Positions 15,546-25,242 are shown, counted from the stretch's first letter. The stretch is DNA of 64,000 bases from SHVO01 sp964576515 (GCA_964576515.1 CAZNUW010000004.1:124001-188000), one strand, 5' to 3'. Notes: generated from the sequence alone by a model not told the origin. Numbers and translations are program-made.

Positions 15546-15687
15546 CACCGGTGCGGCCAATCTGATCGCGGTGACGCGCGCTTCGCAACCGCGACGGATT
15601 GGGCCTGCTTCGACGCAACAGAACCCAACGCCGTCATTGTCTTAACCGGTTCGGCCGGGCCGCCATGCGTGCGTCCGCGCCTGAACC

Positions 15688-17646
15688 ATGCACGGGGGTT
15701 TTGTCGTGTCTCCTCAACGTCTTTCGCTTTTCCTGTCGTCCACCGCCTTGTCGCTGGCGCCTTTTACGGCCACTGCGCAGGCGGCCGACATAACCGGCCT
15801 CGACGAGATCGTTGTGACCGCCAGCCGGACATTGGTGCCGCTGAAGACCGTCGGGAGCGCCATCGATATCCTGACGGCTGAAGACATCGCCGCGCGCCCG
15901 CGTTTCGAGGTCTCCGATCTTTTGCGCGAAGTGCCGGGCGTCGCGGTCAACCGGTCCGGCCAGCGCGGCGCGCAAACCCAGGTCCGCCTGCGCGGCACGG
16001 AAGGCAATCATACGCTCGTGCTGATCAACGGGATCGAGGTCGGCGATCCCATGACCGCGGACGAATTCGATTTCGGCAACCTGCTCACGGACGATGTCGC
16101 GCGCATCGAAGTCCTGCGCGGACCGCAGAGCGCGCTTTACGGCAGCCAGGCCATCGGCGGCGTCATCAATATCGTCACTCATGAAGGAACCGGACCGCTC
16201 GAGGGCACGATCCGCGCACAGGGCGGTTCGTTCGGCACCTACGCCTTGAACTCCACGCTCGGCGCGGGCGGCGAGGGCTACAGCTTCGGCGCGTCGCTGT
16301 CGTGGCTGGATACCGACGGCGTTTCCCAGGCCGCGAGCGGCGTCGAGAAGGACGGCCACCAGAATTTCACTTTCAACGCCAGCGGTCACGTCGCGCCCAA
16401 CGAGGTGTTCGATCTCGCGCTCGCCGCGCGCTACACGCAGGCCTATGGCGAGGAAGATATCCAGGACTTCATGAATTTCGGCTTGCCGAGCTACGGCACG
16501 GCAATCGACTCCGACAATTCGCGCCGGACCAAGACCGCCTACGGCCGCGCGGCGGGCCGATTCTCGATGCTGGAAGGCATGTGGGATCACACGCTTGGGG
16601 TAACGCTGACCGATGTGCGCAAGCGCAACATGGACATGAAGGCGTTCTCCTTCGGCGCGGAAGGCCGCCGCGTCAACCTGACGTACCAGACAAACCTCTT
16701 CGTCGGACAGGAGGGTGATCCGCTCCGTCATACAGTGACGGGTTATATCCAATACAAGGATGAGACCTTCGAGAACCAAAGCGCGTTCCCCGGTCCGCAG
16801 AACCAAAAGAGATCGACCCAGGATGTGGGGTACGTGGCCGAATACAGGCTCGATATCGCCGGCCAGGTCTTCCTGTCCGGGGCCCTGCGCCACGACGATC
16901 ACGAGATGTTCCGCAACGCGACGACCTATCGCGCCACGGCCGCATGGCGGGTTCCCGCCTCGGGCCTGAAACTGCGCGCGAGTTACGGCACGGGCTTCGC
17001 TAAACCCGGATTCTTCGAGCTTTTCGGCTTCGATCCGACGAGTTTCGTCGGCAATCCCAACCTGAAGCCGGAAAGTTCGCGCGGATGGGATCTGGGGCTC
17101 GACTATGAAATCGGCGACGCGGCGTTGCTGTCGGTCACCTATTTCTCGTCGGATTTCCGCGACGAGATCGTGAACGACTTCTCGGTGTTTCCATTCACCG
17201 TGCGCAACGCGACCGGTGAAAGCACACGCGAAGGCGTGGAATTCTCGGCGCGTTATACGCCGGTTCCGAACCTTACCCTGGCGGCCAGCTACGGCTATAC
17301 GGAGTCTGAGGATGAATTCGGGTTCCAGGAGGTCCGCCGGCCGAAACACATCGGCAGCATTTCGGCGTCGTACCGTTTCCTCGAGGACCGCGCGGAACTT
17401 GGCGTCAGCGCAGACTACAATGGTCCGATGACGGACGTGGTGTTCGTGCCCTCGATCCCTTCGGGGGTCGCGCGCATGGACGACTTCACGCTCGTCACCG
17501 TCTCCGGCTCATACGACCTCACGGATACGGTGCAGGTCTTCGGACGGATCGAGAATGCCCTCGATGCGCGCTATCAGGAGGTTTACACCTATAACACCCT
17601 GGGGATCGGCGCTTACGCCGGGGTCCGCTTGCGCTTCGGAGGCTAA
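15688..17646 (+). CDS. btuB: TonB-dependent outer-membrane cobalamin receptor
   Basis: A 652-residue TonB-dependent receptor. It has a signal peptide ending near ATAQA, a TonB box (DEIVVTASR), the plug domain (SDLLREVPGVAVNRSG, RLRGTEGNHTLVLING, RIEVLRGPQSALYGSQAIGGVINIVT), and a 22-strand barrel ending in GVRLRFGG. Length is close to BtuB (about 610-650). The riboswitch upstream and the btuFCD genes downstream identify cobalamin as substrate. The GTG at 15706 is a good alternative start, because GGGGG lies 8 bases before it and the ATG at 15688 has no clear RBS; either gives an intact signal peptide. Confidence 0.93.
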   Translation: MHGGFVVSPQRLSLFLSSTALSLAPFTATAQAADITGLDEIVVTASRTLVPLKTVGSAIDILTAEDIAARPRFEVSDLLREVPGVAVNRSGQRGAQTQVRLRGTEGNHTLVLINGIEVGDPMTADEFDFGNLLTDDVARIEVLRGPQSALYGSQAIGGVINIVTHEGTGPLEGTIRAQGGSFGTYALNSTLGAGGEGYSFGASLSWLDTDGVSQAASGVEKDGHQNFTFNASGHVAPNEVFDLALAARYTQAYGEEDIQDFMNFGLPSYGTAIDSDNSRRTKTAYGRAAGRFSMLEGMWDHTLGVTLTDVRKRNMDMKAFSFGAEGRRVNLTYQTNLFVGQEGDPLRHTVTGYIQYKDETFENQSAFPGPQNQKRSTQDVGYVAEYRLDIAGQVFLSGALRHDDHEMFRNATTYRATAAWRVPASGLKLRASYGTGFAKPGFFELFGFDPTSFVGNPNLKPESSRGWDLGLDYEIGDAALLSVTYFSSDFRDEIVNDFSVFPFTVRNATGESTREGVEFSARYTPVPNLTLAASYGYTESEDEFGFQEVRRPKHIGSISASYRFLEDRAELGVSADYNGPMTDVVFVPSIPSGVARMDDFTLVTVSGSYDLTDTVQVFGRIENALDARYQEVYTYNTLGIGAYAGVRLRFGG

Positions 17647-17652
17647 AGATCC

Positions 17653-18504
17653 GTGATCCGGTCATGGACACGCTGTGCCGTTGCAGGGCTTGCGCTTCTC
17701 GCGAGCGCCGCCGCCGCGCGCGCGGAAGCGCCACGGCGCATCGTGTCCATGAATCTTTGCACCGATCAGATGGCGCTGCTCCTGGTGGGGCCGGACCGGA
17801 TCGCATCCATCAGTTTTTTAGGCGCCGACCCCGCGGAATCCCCGCTGGCCGATCTCGCGGCGGGTATCCCGGTCAATCACGGCCTCGCCGAGGAAGTGAT
17901 CGCGGCGAAGCCGGATCTGGTCCTTGCCGGGCGCTACACGACCAGTTTCGCCAAGGCCATGTTGCGGCGTCTTGGATATGCCGTTGTCGAAATCGAAAGT
18001 CCGGAGACGATCCCCGGCATCCACGCCGCGCTGACGGACCTTGGGGCGCGGCTGGGCGCCGCGGCGCGCGCGGCCGATCTTCTGGCCGATATGGATCGGC
18101 GTCTCGCGGCGGCGGCCGCTCCCGCAGGTCGATACGGCTCGGCGATCGTGTTCGATGCGAACGGATTCACGGTCGGACGTCCAGGGCTCGCCGACGAAGT
18201 GATGACGCTGATCGGTCTTGTGAACAAGGCGCCGGAGCTCGGGATCGGCGCCTATGGGCAAGTGCCGCTTGAGACGATGCTGGCCGTCAAACCGGATCGG
18301 ATCATCTCGCTGGTGTACCGGCCCGGCGTTCCGTCCATCGCGAGCGCCATTATGCAGCACCCCGCCTTGAAGGCCGGATTGCGCGGCGGACAGCCGCTCG
18401 CCGTCCCGGGGCGTCTGCTGACATGCGGAACGCCCATGGTGGCGGAGGCGGCGGAGCGGCTTTCGTCCGCCCTGGCGGGTGCGCCCATGATGGTTACGCC
18501 ATGA
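17653..18504 (+). CDS. btuF: Periplasmic cobalamin-binding protein of the ABC importer
   Basis: A 283-residue cluster-III solute-binding protein with a signal peptide (cleavage near ARAEA). It contains the family's RIVSMNLCTDQM start, IASISFLG, the VIAAKPDLVLAGRYTT segment, and a long helix linking the two lobes. It binds B12 delivered by BtuB and hands it to BtuCD. The GTG start is 6 bases after the btuB stop. Some members of this family bind ferric siderophores, but riboswitch context favours cobalamin. Confidence 0.88.
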   Translation: MIRSWTRCAVAGLALLASAAAARAEAPRRIVSMNLCTDQMALLLVGPDRIASISFLGADPAESPLADLAAGIPVNHGLAEEVIAAKPDLVLAGRYTTSFAKAMLRRLGYAVVEIESPETIPGIHAALTDLGARLGAAARAADLLADMDRRLAAAAAPAGRYGSAIVFDANGFTVGRPGLADEVMTLIGLVNKAPELGIGAYGQVPLETMLAVKPDRIISLVYRPGVPSIASAIMQHPALKAGLRGGQPLAVPGRLLTCGTPMVAEAAERLSSALAGAPMMVTP

Positions 18505-18514
18505 GGATTGCGCC

Positions 18515-19552
18515 ATGACGACGCCCGTACCAGGCGCGGCCCTGCAACCGACTTTCCGCGAAGTCCGTCCCGTCCTTCTTCTCGGCGGTCTTTCCGTCCT
18601 TGTTCTTGTCCTTACGGCCGTCTCGGTTATCACCGGCCGCGGCGCGATCACCGGCGGACTGGGCGACCTCATCAGTCTTTGGCAACGGGATCCCGAAACA
18701 GCGTGGCTGATCATGAGCCAAGTGCGCGTGCCCCGCACGCTGCTCGCGCTACTGGTTGGCGCCTCGCTTGGATTGTCGGGGGCCGTTCTTCAAGGACTGC
18801 TGCGCAATCCGTTGGCGGAACCGGCGCTGCTGGGCGCGTCGAGTTCCGCCGCTCTCGGCGCGGTGACGGTTTTCTACTTCGGCGCGGGTGGACTGTCGTA
18901 CCTGCTTCCGGTCGGTGGCATGGTGGGAACGTTGTTGGCCACTGCGCTCCTGATTGTGCTCGGCGGCCGCGCGCAAGACACGCTCACGCTGGTGCTTGCC
19001 GGCGTCGCGATCAACGCGTTGACGGCCGCGCTCACCTCTCTCGCTTTGAATTTCGCGCCTAGTCCCTATGCGGCGATGGAGATCGTGTTCTGGATTCTCG
19101 GCTCGTTCGCCGACCGGACGCTGGATCACGTCCTCATGGCGCTTCCGGCGATGGCGCTCGGCTGGATTCTCCTCTTCTCGGTCGCCCGTCCGCTCGAAGC
19201 CTTGAGCCTCGGCGAGGATACCGCCGCGACGCTGGGGTTCGATTTGCGCTGGGTTAAGCTGCGCGCGGTGCTGGGCACGGCGTTCTGCGTCGGCGCGGCC
19301 GTCGCGGTCACGGGTGTCATCAGTTTCGTCGGCCTTGTTGTTCCGCATCTCATGCGGCCCTTGGTCGGATACCGGCCCGGACGCCTTCTTTGGCCGAGCC
19401 TGCTGGGCGGGGCCGCTTTGATGCTGGCGGCGGACATCGGGGTGCGCATGATCTCGACCGCGCTGGAACTCAAGGTCGGGGTCATCACCGCCATCATCGG
19501 CGCGCCGTTCTTCCTGCATCTTCTGATCGTTCTGCGGCGGTCGCGCCCATGA
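18515..19552 (+). CDS. btuC: Cobalamin ABC transporter permease (FecCD family)
   Basis: A 345-residue inner-membrane permease with about ten helices. Family markers are SQVRVPRTLLALLVGASLGLSG, LQGLLRNPLAEPALLG, and the ATPase-contact region near LGEDTAATLGFD, then GVISFVGLVVPHLMRPLVG. It starts 10 bases after btuF and overlaps btuD by 4 bases (ATGA). It forms the membrane channel of the B12 importer. Confidence 0.92.
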   Translation: MTTPVPGAALQPTFREVRPVLLLGGLSVLVLVLTAVSVITGRGAITGGLGDLISLWQRDPETAWLIMSQVRVPRTLLALLVGASLGLSGAVLQGLLRNPLAEPALLGASSSAALGAVTVFYFGAGGLSYLLPVGGMVGTLLATALLIVLGGRAQDTLTLVLAGVAINALTAALTSLALNFAPSPYAAMEIVFWILGSFADRTLDHVLMALPAMALGWILLFSVARPLEALSLGEDTAATLGFDLRWVKLRAVLGTAFCVGAAVAVTGVISFVGLVVPHLMRPLVGYRPGRLLWPSLLGGAALMLAADIGVRMISTALELKVGVITAIIGAPFFLHLLIVLRRSRP

Positions 19553-20328
19553 CCGCATCCCTGGTCCTTCGCGATGTGTCGGTGCAATACGAGGCGCGCG
19601 CGATCCTTAAAGGCGTTTCCACGTCCTTTGCCGCCGGTGAACTGGTCGGTCTGATCGGACCGAACGGCGCGGGAAAGACGACGTTGCTGCGCGCTTGCGC
19701 GTCGCTCATCCCGCTGTCGGGCGGCGAGATCGTGCTGAACGAGACGCCGCTCGCGCGATGGGACCGCCGCGCCCGCGCCAGGATCATGGGTTATCTCGCG
19801 CAGGAACGCGCCGTGTTGTGGCCGCTGTCGGCGGAACGGCTGGTGGCGCTCGGGCGTCTGCCGCATCTTGGGCCGTGGGATACGCTCTCGGACGCCGATC
19901 AAGCCGCGGTCTCGCAGGCGATGACGGCGACGGACGTCCTGCATCTCGCGACCCGGCCCGTGACCGCGCTTTCGGGCGGTGAGTTGACCCGTGTCCTGAT
20001 CGCGCGGCTGTTGGCGGGCGCGCCGGAGGTGTTGCTGGCCGACGAGCCTGTTTCCGGTCTCGATCCCGCGCACGCGATGCAAGTGCTGGATATCTTCCGG
20101 TCCCTGGCGCGCGGCGGGCACGCCGTGATCGTCGTGCTGCACGACCTCACCCTGGCCGCGCGGTATTGCGACCGCCTCGTGTTGCTCGACGGCGGCCGGG
20201 TTGCGGCGGACGGCGCGCCGCTTACGGTGCTCACGCCCGACCGGCTGGCGGCGTCTTATGGGATCACGGCGGATATCTTGAATCACGGCGATGCGCCGTT
20301 GATCATCCCACGCGCGCAGGTGTTGTAA
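19549..20328 (+). CDS. btuD: Cobalamin ABC transporter ATP-binding protein
   Basis: A 259-residue ABC ATPase. Walker A GPNGAGKTT is at residues 38-46, the signature is LSGGELTRVLIARLL, Walker B is VLLADEPVSGLD, and the switch His lies in VVLHDL. ATG 19549 overlaps the btuC stop. Its 3' end overlaps the convergent signal-less cobalamin-binding protein by 26 bases. That places two stop codons in each other's coding sequence and limits independent evolution of both tails. Confidence 0.92.
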   Translation: MTASLVLRDVSVQYEARAILKGVSTSFAAGELVGLIGPNGAGKTTLLRACASLIPLSGGEIVLNETPLARWDRRARARIMGYLAQERAVLWPLSAERLVALGRLPHLGPWDTLSDADQAAVSQAMTATDVLHLATRPVTALSGGELTRVLIARLLAGAPEVLLADEPVSGLDPAHAMQVLDIFRSLARGGHAVIVVLHDLTLAARYCDRLVLLDGGRVAADGAPLTVLTPDRLAASYGITADILNHGDAPLIIPRAQVL

Positions 20329-21229
20329 ACCACATTCGCCAGACGTCCGGACCGAAGCGGGCCGGGGTTTGCCGCGTCAGGTGGCCGATGATGTCGCGCA
20401 GGATTTCCACGGTGTCGGCGACGGCGGGGCTCGGGCGGTTGAAGTATTTGTTGCCGTCGGCCACCGCGACGCGGCCTTGCCGCACGGCGCGCAACGACGA
20501 CCACATGGGATCGGCGGCGAGGCCTTCCATCTCCGCCATGCCGCGCGCCACGTCGAACCCGCACGGTGAGACGACGATCAGGTCCGGATCGGACGCGGCC
20601 AAATCGGCCATCGCAACGTAGGGCGAAGGCCCGCCGCTCACGGCCAGCACAGATTCGGCGCCGGCCGCCCGGGTCAATTCGGGGATCCAATGGCCCGCCG
20701 TCATCAAAGGGTCGATCCACTCGACACAGGCGATCTTGAGGGGCGCAGATTCCGCCACGGGACCGATCCGCGCTTGCAGGTCCGCAACAAGACGCTGTCC
20801 CGCCGCCCCGCGATCCACGGTGTCGGCCACGCGCTGGATATCGGCCCAGATGTCGGCCAGGCAGTTCGGTTTCAGCGAGACGATGCGCACCGGCAGTCCC
20901 ACCCAATCGCAGACGGCGGCTTCCACGTCTTTCAAGCTCGCGGCGCAGACCTCGCACTGGTCCTGGGTCAGGATCACATCCGGCGCAAGGGCGCGTAAGA
21001 AATCCTGATCGACGCTATAAACCGCGAGGCCGTCGCGGATGAGGCCTTTCACGGCATCGTCGATGCGCCGGCTGGAAAGGCCGGTGTCGAATTTCGCGGC
21101 GGTCAAGGCCGGCAGAGTCACGATATCGGCGGGCGTGTCGCATTCGTGGCTGCGGCCGACGAGGGCGTCACGTAGCCCGAGGGCGCATGCGATTTCGGTG
21201 GCGCTGGCGATCAGGGAGACAATACGCAT
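20303..21229 (-). CDS. Cobalamin-binding protein without signal peptide (BtuF-like)
   Basis: A 308-residue protein of the periplasmic-binding-protein family that begins directly with MRIVSLIASATEIACALG and has no signal sequence. It carries the CEVC motif (QDQCEVCA) and GLPVRIVSLKPN typical of a subgroup annotated as cobalamin-binding protein. It is a second BtuF-type gene next to a complete btuBFCD set, but on the opposite strand. It may be cytoplasmic and bind cobamides after import or act in regulation. Function is not established for this subgroup. It lies 9 bases upstream of the histidine kinase stop, on the same strand and 3' of it. Confidence 0.8.
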   Translation of the reverse strand: MRIVSLIASATEIACALGLRDALVGRSHECDTPADIVTLPALTAAKFDTGLSSRRIDDAVKGLIRDGLAVYSVDQDFLRALAPDVILTQDQCEVCAASLKDVEAAVCDWVGLPVRIVSLKPNCLADIWADIQRVADTVDRGAAGQRLVADLQARIGPVAESAPLKIACVEWIDPLMTAGHWIPELTRAAGAESVLAVSGGPSPYVAMADLAASDPDLIVVSPCGFDVARGMAEMEGLAADPMWSSLRAVRQGRVAVADGNKYFNRPSPAVADTVEILRDIIGHLTRQTPARFGPDVWRMWFTTPARVG

Positions 21230-21238
21230 GGCGAGGTT

Positions 21239-22984
21239 TTAAGCGTCTTCGGCCGGAACAAGAAGCGTTTGCGGGAACCGGATCGTCGCGGTGGTGCCCG
21301 CGCCGACGGCGCTTTCGATGGCGAACTGGCCGCCCAGAAGATCCATGTAACGCTTGCAGATCGATAGACCCAATCCGGTTCCCTTGCCGAGGTGCGACAC
21401 CGCCGGATTGCCTTGCAGGAACGGCTCGCCCAGGCGCCGGAGCAAGGCGGGTTCGATCCCCGGCCCGTCGTCCTTCACCGCGATGTCGAGCGACTGGCCC
21501 GCACGGTAGGACGCGCGGACCGAGATTTCGCCGTCCGGCGGCGAGAACTTGATGGCGTTGGACAAAAGATTGATGAGCACCTGACGAATGAAACGTTCGT
21601 CGCCGGACACCGAAGGCAGATGCGACGGGACATCGATCGCGATCCGCAGGCCGCGCTGTGTCGCCAGGCCTTGCACGAACGAAGCTGCGGCCGACACCAC
21701 CTGCCGGAGATCGACGGTGTCCTGGTGCAAGGGCTGCACGCCGGATTCGATCTTCGCCATGTCCAGGATGTCGTTGACGATATTGAGCAGGTGCTCGCCC
21801 GATCGATGGATGTGGTCGGCGTAGGCGGTGTAGGCGTTGGAGACGGTGTCGCCGAGCACCTTGTTCCGGATGATTTCGGAGAACCCCATGATGGCGTTGA
21901 GCGGCGTCCGGAACTCGTGGCTCATGTGGGCGAGGAAGCGGCTCTTGGCCTCGTTGGCTTCCTCGGCGACCGCCTTGGCGTGCCGCAACGCATTCTCGTT
22001 GCGTTGCGAATGCGACAATTGGCGCAGGATGATCGTCGAGAAGAACCCCATGGCCAGGATGATGCCGGCGAAAGCCGTGACGATCTGATTGCGCGTGTTG
22101 CGCCACGCGGCCATGTAGTCGCGTTCGTCGAGGGAGACGGAAATCGACAGAGGCACGTTGGTGACGGGGATCTCGACGTCGATTTCCCGCGCGGCGGTTC
22201 CCGAGGGCGCGGGCGTCAAGGATTGGCCGGTGCCGACCCGGACGTTCGGCGATCCGGCGACAAGGCGGCCGTCGGCGGTCCACAGGGCGATGCGACCGAA
22301 GGCGCCGGCGTCGACCGAGCGGTAATAGTGCGCGAAATACCGGGTGTTCATGAGCGCGGCGATATACCCCAGCGTCTTCCCGTCCCGGCCGACGACCGCG
22401 AAGGCGAGCGGCAAGGTCCACTCGCCGGGATAGCCGGTGACGTCGCTTAGGTTCTGATAAAGCGGGCCGATCAGGCGGCCGTTTCCGATGTCCCGGAAGG
22501 CCGCCGTCGGAACTTCCTGATAGCGCTCGACGGCGACGGGGTAGCTGAGGCCGCTGACGAGGGGCGCGAAACCCGCATCGAAGATCGTGAAGACATACAC
22601 GCCGGGCGTCTGCTTCAACTTCGCGGCCATCATCTCGTGCAGCATGCGGCCGTCGGCCCCGCCATGGTCAAGACTGTGCCGATAGATATCGGCGAGCCCT
22701 TCGAGCACCCTGTAGATCTCACCCACCGTGCGGGCGGCGTGTGCGTTCGCGCCGTTGGCCGCGCCGCGCGCGTCCTGCACCGCGTTGTCGAGCGCGTTCT
22801 GATATTGCTCGTTGAGGTGATAGGCGGCGCCGGCCGCCATCAGGCTCGCGAAGCTCACGACCAGGAGGATCGTCGCCAGCCGGAGACGCTGCAGCGAGGG
22901 GCCGCCTTTGCGGAACGCCGGGAATAGAGAGTGGCGTTTCACGCCTGATCCTTCGCGTTTGCCGTTTGAGGTCCGCGGCTCCAT
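21239..22984 (-). CDS. Membrane sensor histidine kinase with periplasmic Cache-like domain
   Basis: A 581-residue kinase. Helix 1 lies around residues 35-55, then a periplasmic sensor of about 240 residues (Cache-like, with VYVFTIFDAGF and a second helix near ITAFAGIILAMGFF). The HisKA domain has phospho-acceptor H356 in AHMSHEFRTPLN. The ATPase domain is complete: N box INLLSNAIKF, G1 DDGPGIEP, G2 GKGTGLGLSICK. An AAGGA RBS supports ATG 22984. It lies 20 bases downstream of a REC-HPt gene in the same direction. The two probably form a phosphorelay. The signal sensed is unknown. Confidence 0.9.
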   Translation of the reverse strand: MEPRTSNGKREGSGVKRHSLFPAFRKGGPSLQRLRLATILLVVSFASLMAAGAAYHLNEQYQNALDNAVQDARGAANGANAHAARTVGEIYRVLEGLADIYRHSLDHGGADGRMLHEMMAAKLKQTPGVYVFTIFDAGFAPLVSGLSYPVAVERYQEVPTAAFRDIGNGRLIGPLYQNLSDVTGYPGEWTLPLAFAVVGRDGKTLGYIAALMNTRYFAHYYRSVDAGAFGRIALWTADGRLVAGSPNVRVGTGQSLTPAPSGTAAREIDVEIPVTNVPLSISVSLDERDYMAAWRNTRNQIVTAFAGIILAMGFFSTIILRQLSHSQRNENALRHAKAVAEEANEAKSRFLAHMSHEFRTPLNAIMGFSEIIRNKVLGDTVSNAYTAYADHIHRSGEHLLNIVNDILDMAKIESGVQPLHQDTVDLRQVVSAAASFVQGLATQRGLRIAIDVPSHLPSVSGDERFIRQVLINLLSNAIKFSPPDGEISVRASYRAGQSLDIAVKDDGPGIEPALLRRLGEPFLQGNPAVSHLGKGTGLGLSICKRYMDLLGGQFAIESAVGAGTTATIRFPQTLLVPAEDA

Positions 22985-23003
22985 CTGCGGTCCTTCCGAA
23001 GGG

Positions 23004-24104
23004 TTAGGAGGCGGCCTGTTCGGGCGGTTTCGGGCTGAACTTCACGATGGCGGCTTTCAGGGCCTTGAACAGGGCCTGGCCCATCTCGCCGCCGTCGCCT
23101 TCGATCTTCTCGCGCAGAACCGCGCGCATGGTGTCGATGTGGGCTTTGACGATCTCGAGATTGGAGTCGTCCTGGCGACACGGGGGCTTGGTCAGGTCGT
23201 AGAGCGACTTTCCGAACACCGTAATGAGCGGATACCCGAAGGTGCCGCCCTGGCCGCGCAGTTCGTGCGCGATGAGGTTGATCTCCTCGAAGTTCTGGGT
23301 GCGCTCGCCGGAGATCTGCTTGGCTTCCGCCACCTGGCGCGACAGACGGTCGAGGAACTGTTTCGCCCAATCGAGGAAGCCGTCCGCCTCGCGCTTCAAC
23401 ATCTGTTCCGCCGCGGTGAGCACGTCCTCGGGCAGGATGAACGGCTGACGCTGGGCGTTCGAGCCCATCTTCTGTTTCAGGTAGTTGGGCAGCTTGAACA
23501 GCCACACATCGGAGGGCGCGGCCGGTTTCTCCACCTTGTCCTTGGAATAGACGATGGTGGCGTGGGATTCGTCGGCCTTGCGGCGTTCCATGTTCTTCGG
23601 CGGGCCGGCCTTCGAGCGGCGGCGGCACGGGCCGAAGTAGGTTTGCGTGGTGACGTACTGGCGCGGGTTGTCGATGATCCGCTGCAGCACTTTATAGATG
23701 TTCTCGACCGAGAACGGCTTGGCCATGAAGTCGGTGACGCCGTGGTCGCGGGATTCCTCGACGTTCGCGCGGTCGGCGGCGCCCGACAGCATGATGAAAG
23801 GCATGAATCGGTTCGGCGACGCCTTATCGTCGCGCAACCACTGGAGCAGGTTCACGCCGCTGACCGGCGACATGATGAGGTCGGAGATGACGATGTCGAT
23901 GGGCTCGACCGCGCTTGAAAAACCCTTGGAGGTCAACTTCAGGTATTCGACGGCCTCTTTGCCGTTCTTGCTGCGCTGGACCCGTGTGAAGCCCATCCGC
24001 TTCAAGCTGTTGACCAGGATGTCGAGCATGTACTCGTTGTCCTCCACCACCATGATGGAGATGCGGTCCTGACCCAGATTCTTGTCGTCTTTATTAATCA
24101 TCAA
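23004..24104 (-). CDS. Response regulator with C-terminal HPt-like domain
   Basis: A 366-residue protein. The N-terminal receiver domain has acidic pocket VVEDNE, phospho-acceptor D75 (VISDLIMSP) and K129 (FMAKPF). A basic linker with FGPCRRRS and MERRK (residues 157-176) follows. The C-terminal helical region contains H280 in NLIAHELRGQGGTFGYP, which resembles the phospho-histidine of an HPt domain. No DNA-binding domain. It would accept phosphate from the downstream kinase and pass it on, or act in signal integration. Alternative start one codon later makes no difference. Confidence 0.85.
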   Translation of the reverse strand: MMINKDDKNLGQDRISIMVVEDNEYMLDILVNSLKRMGFTRVQRSKNGKEAVEYLKLTSKGFSSAVEPIDIVISDLIMSPVSGVNLLQWLRDDKASPNRFMPFIMLSGAADRANVEESRDHGVTDFMAKPFSVENIYKVLQRIIDNPRQYVTTQTYFGPCRRRSKAGPPKNMERRKADESHATIVYSKDKVEKPAAPSDVWLFKLPNYLKQKMGSNAQRQPFILPEDVLTAAEQMLKREADGFLDWAKQFLDRLSRQVAEAKQISGERTQNFEEINLIAHELRGQGGTFGYPLITVFGKSLYDLTKPPCRQDDSNLEIVKAHIDTMRAVLREKIEGDGGEMGQALFKALKAAIVKFSPKPPEQAAS

Positions 24105-24261
24105 GTCCTGTCCCGCGGACGGCGGGGACGTGAGCCATGTTCTTGGAATTATTGAGAACTACCTGAGCGGTTCCGCGGGCTCAAGGCATAGTTCGTAAGA
24201 AGACGCTTTGGACGCCGGGCTGCAACCATAGATTATGGCCTTTGGCCGGTTTCTCGATCGT

Positions 24262-25242
24262 TTACGGGGCGATGCAGGAGGTGAAGGTCGCTGCGTCAAC
24301 GTTGCCCCCGGACAGCACGACCGCGGTGACTTTGCCCCGGCCGGCGTGGGCGCCGCTCAAGACCGCCGCCAGGGCGGTCGCGCCGCTGGGTTCGACCACC
24401 AGCTTCAAGGCGCGGAAGGCAAATCGCATGGCTTCCTTGACCTCCGCGTCGCTGACGGCGTAACCGCCGGCAAGGCGCGTGCCGTTCACGGCCCAGGTCA
24501 ACTCGCCCGGCGTCGGCGCGAGCAGGGCGTCGCAGAAGGCGGTGGCCACGCTGGGGTTCGTCTGCGGGAGGCCGGCCGCGAGCGAGCGCCGGTGATCGTC
24601 GTAGTTCTCCGGTTCGGCGCTGTAGGCGGCGATGGCGGGGAAGGCGTCCGTGAGCGCGAGCGTGACGCCGGCCATCAGGCCGCCGCCGCTGGCGGGCGCG
24701 ATGACGGCGTCGATGGTGAGACCCTGGGCGGCCGCCTCGGCGGCGATCTCGAGGCCCGCGGTGCCCTGGCCCGCGATGATGTGCGGATCGTCGTAAGGCG
24801 GCACGATGACCGCGCCGCGTTCGGCCGCGATCCTGCGGCCGATGTCCTCGCGGCTTTCGCGCGCGCGGTCGAAGGTGACGACCGTCGCGCCGTAGCCGCG
24901 CGTGGCGGCCAGCTTCACGGCGGGCGCGTCGGCGGGCATCACAATGGTTGTGGGAATGCCGAGAAGTTCCCCCGCCGCCGCGACACCTTGCGCATGGTTG
25001 CCCGATGACCAGGCGACGACGCCCGCGCGCCGTTGCGCGGTGTCGAGCTGCGCAAGCCGGTTGAAGGCCCCGCGGAACTTGAACGATCCGGTACGCTGGA
25101 GCACTTCGGCTTTCAACAGCACCGCGCCGCCGACGCGGTGGTCGAGCTCAGCGGACCGTAATAAAGGTGTCACAATGGCATGACCCGCAAGCCGGTCGCG
25201 CGCGGCGCGGATGTCGGCCACCGTTGGCAAGTGCATCGTCAT
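24262..25242 (-). CDS. Threonine/serine dehydratase (PLP-dependent)
   Basis: A 326-residue fold-type II PLP enzyme. The PLP lysine is K55 in TGSFKFRGA; the phosphate loop is SGGGL (ASGGGLMAG), and SSGNHAQG is the asparagine loop. It has no C-terminal regulatory domain, so it is of the short catabolic type and not a biosynthetic IlvA. Substrate may be L-threonine, L-serine or 3-hydroxyaspartate; sequence alone does not decide. It diverges from the GT-C-like gene, with 57 bp between. Confidence 0.85.
   Translation of the reverse strand: MTMHLPTVADIRAARDRLAGHAIVTPLLRSAELDHRVGGAVLLKAEVLQRTGSFKFRGAFNRLAQLDTAQRRAGVVAWSSGNHAQGVAAAGELLGIPTTIVMPADAPAVKLAATRGYGATVVTFDRARESREDIGRRIAAERGAVIVPPYDDPHIIAGQGTAGLEIAAEAAAQGLTIDAVIAPASGGGLMAGVTLALTDAFPAIAAYSAEPENYDDHRRSLAAGLPQTNPSVATAFCDALLAPTPGELTWAVNGTRLAGGYAVSDAEVKEAMRFAFRALKLVVEPSGATALAAVLSGAHAGRGKVTAVVLSGGNVDAATFTSCIAP

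Noticed and set aside
15634..17349. 571-residue open frame antisense to btuB
   Set aside because: Arg-rich shadow frame. The plus strand shows a TonB box, plug and barrel.
24105..24261. General-stress sigma promoter upstream of the REC-HPt gene
   Set aside because: A GGAAC...GTT pair is visible on the minus strand but the spacing is about 10 bases, not the 16-17 required.
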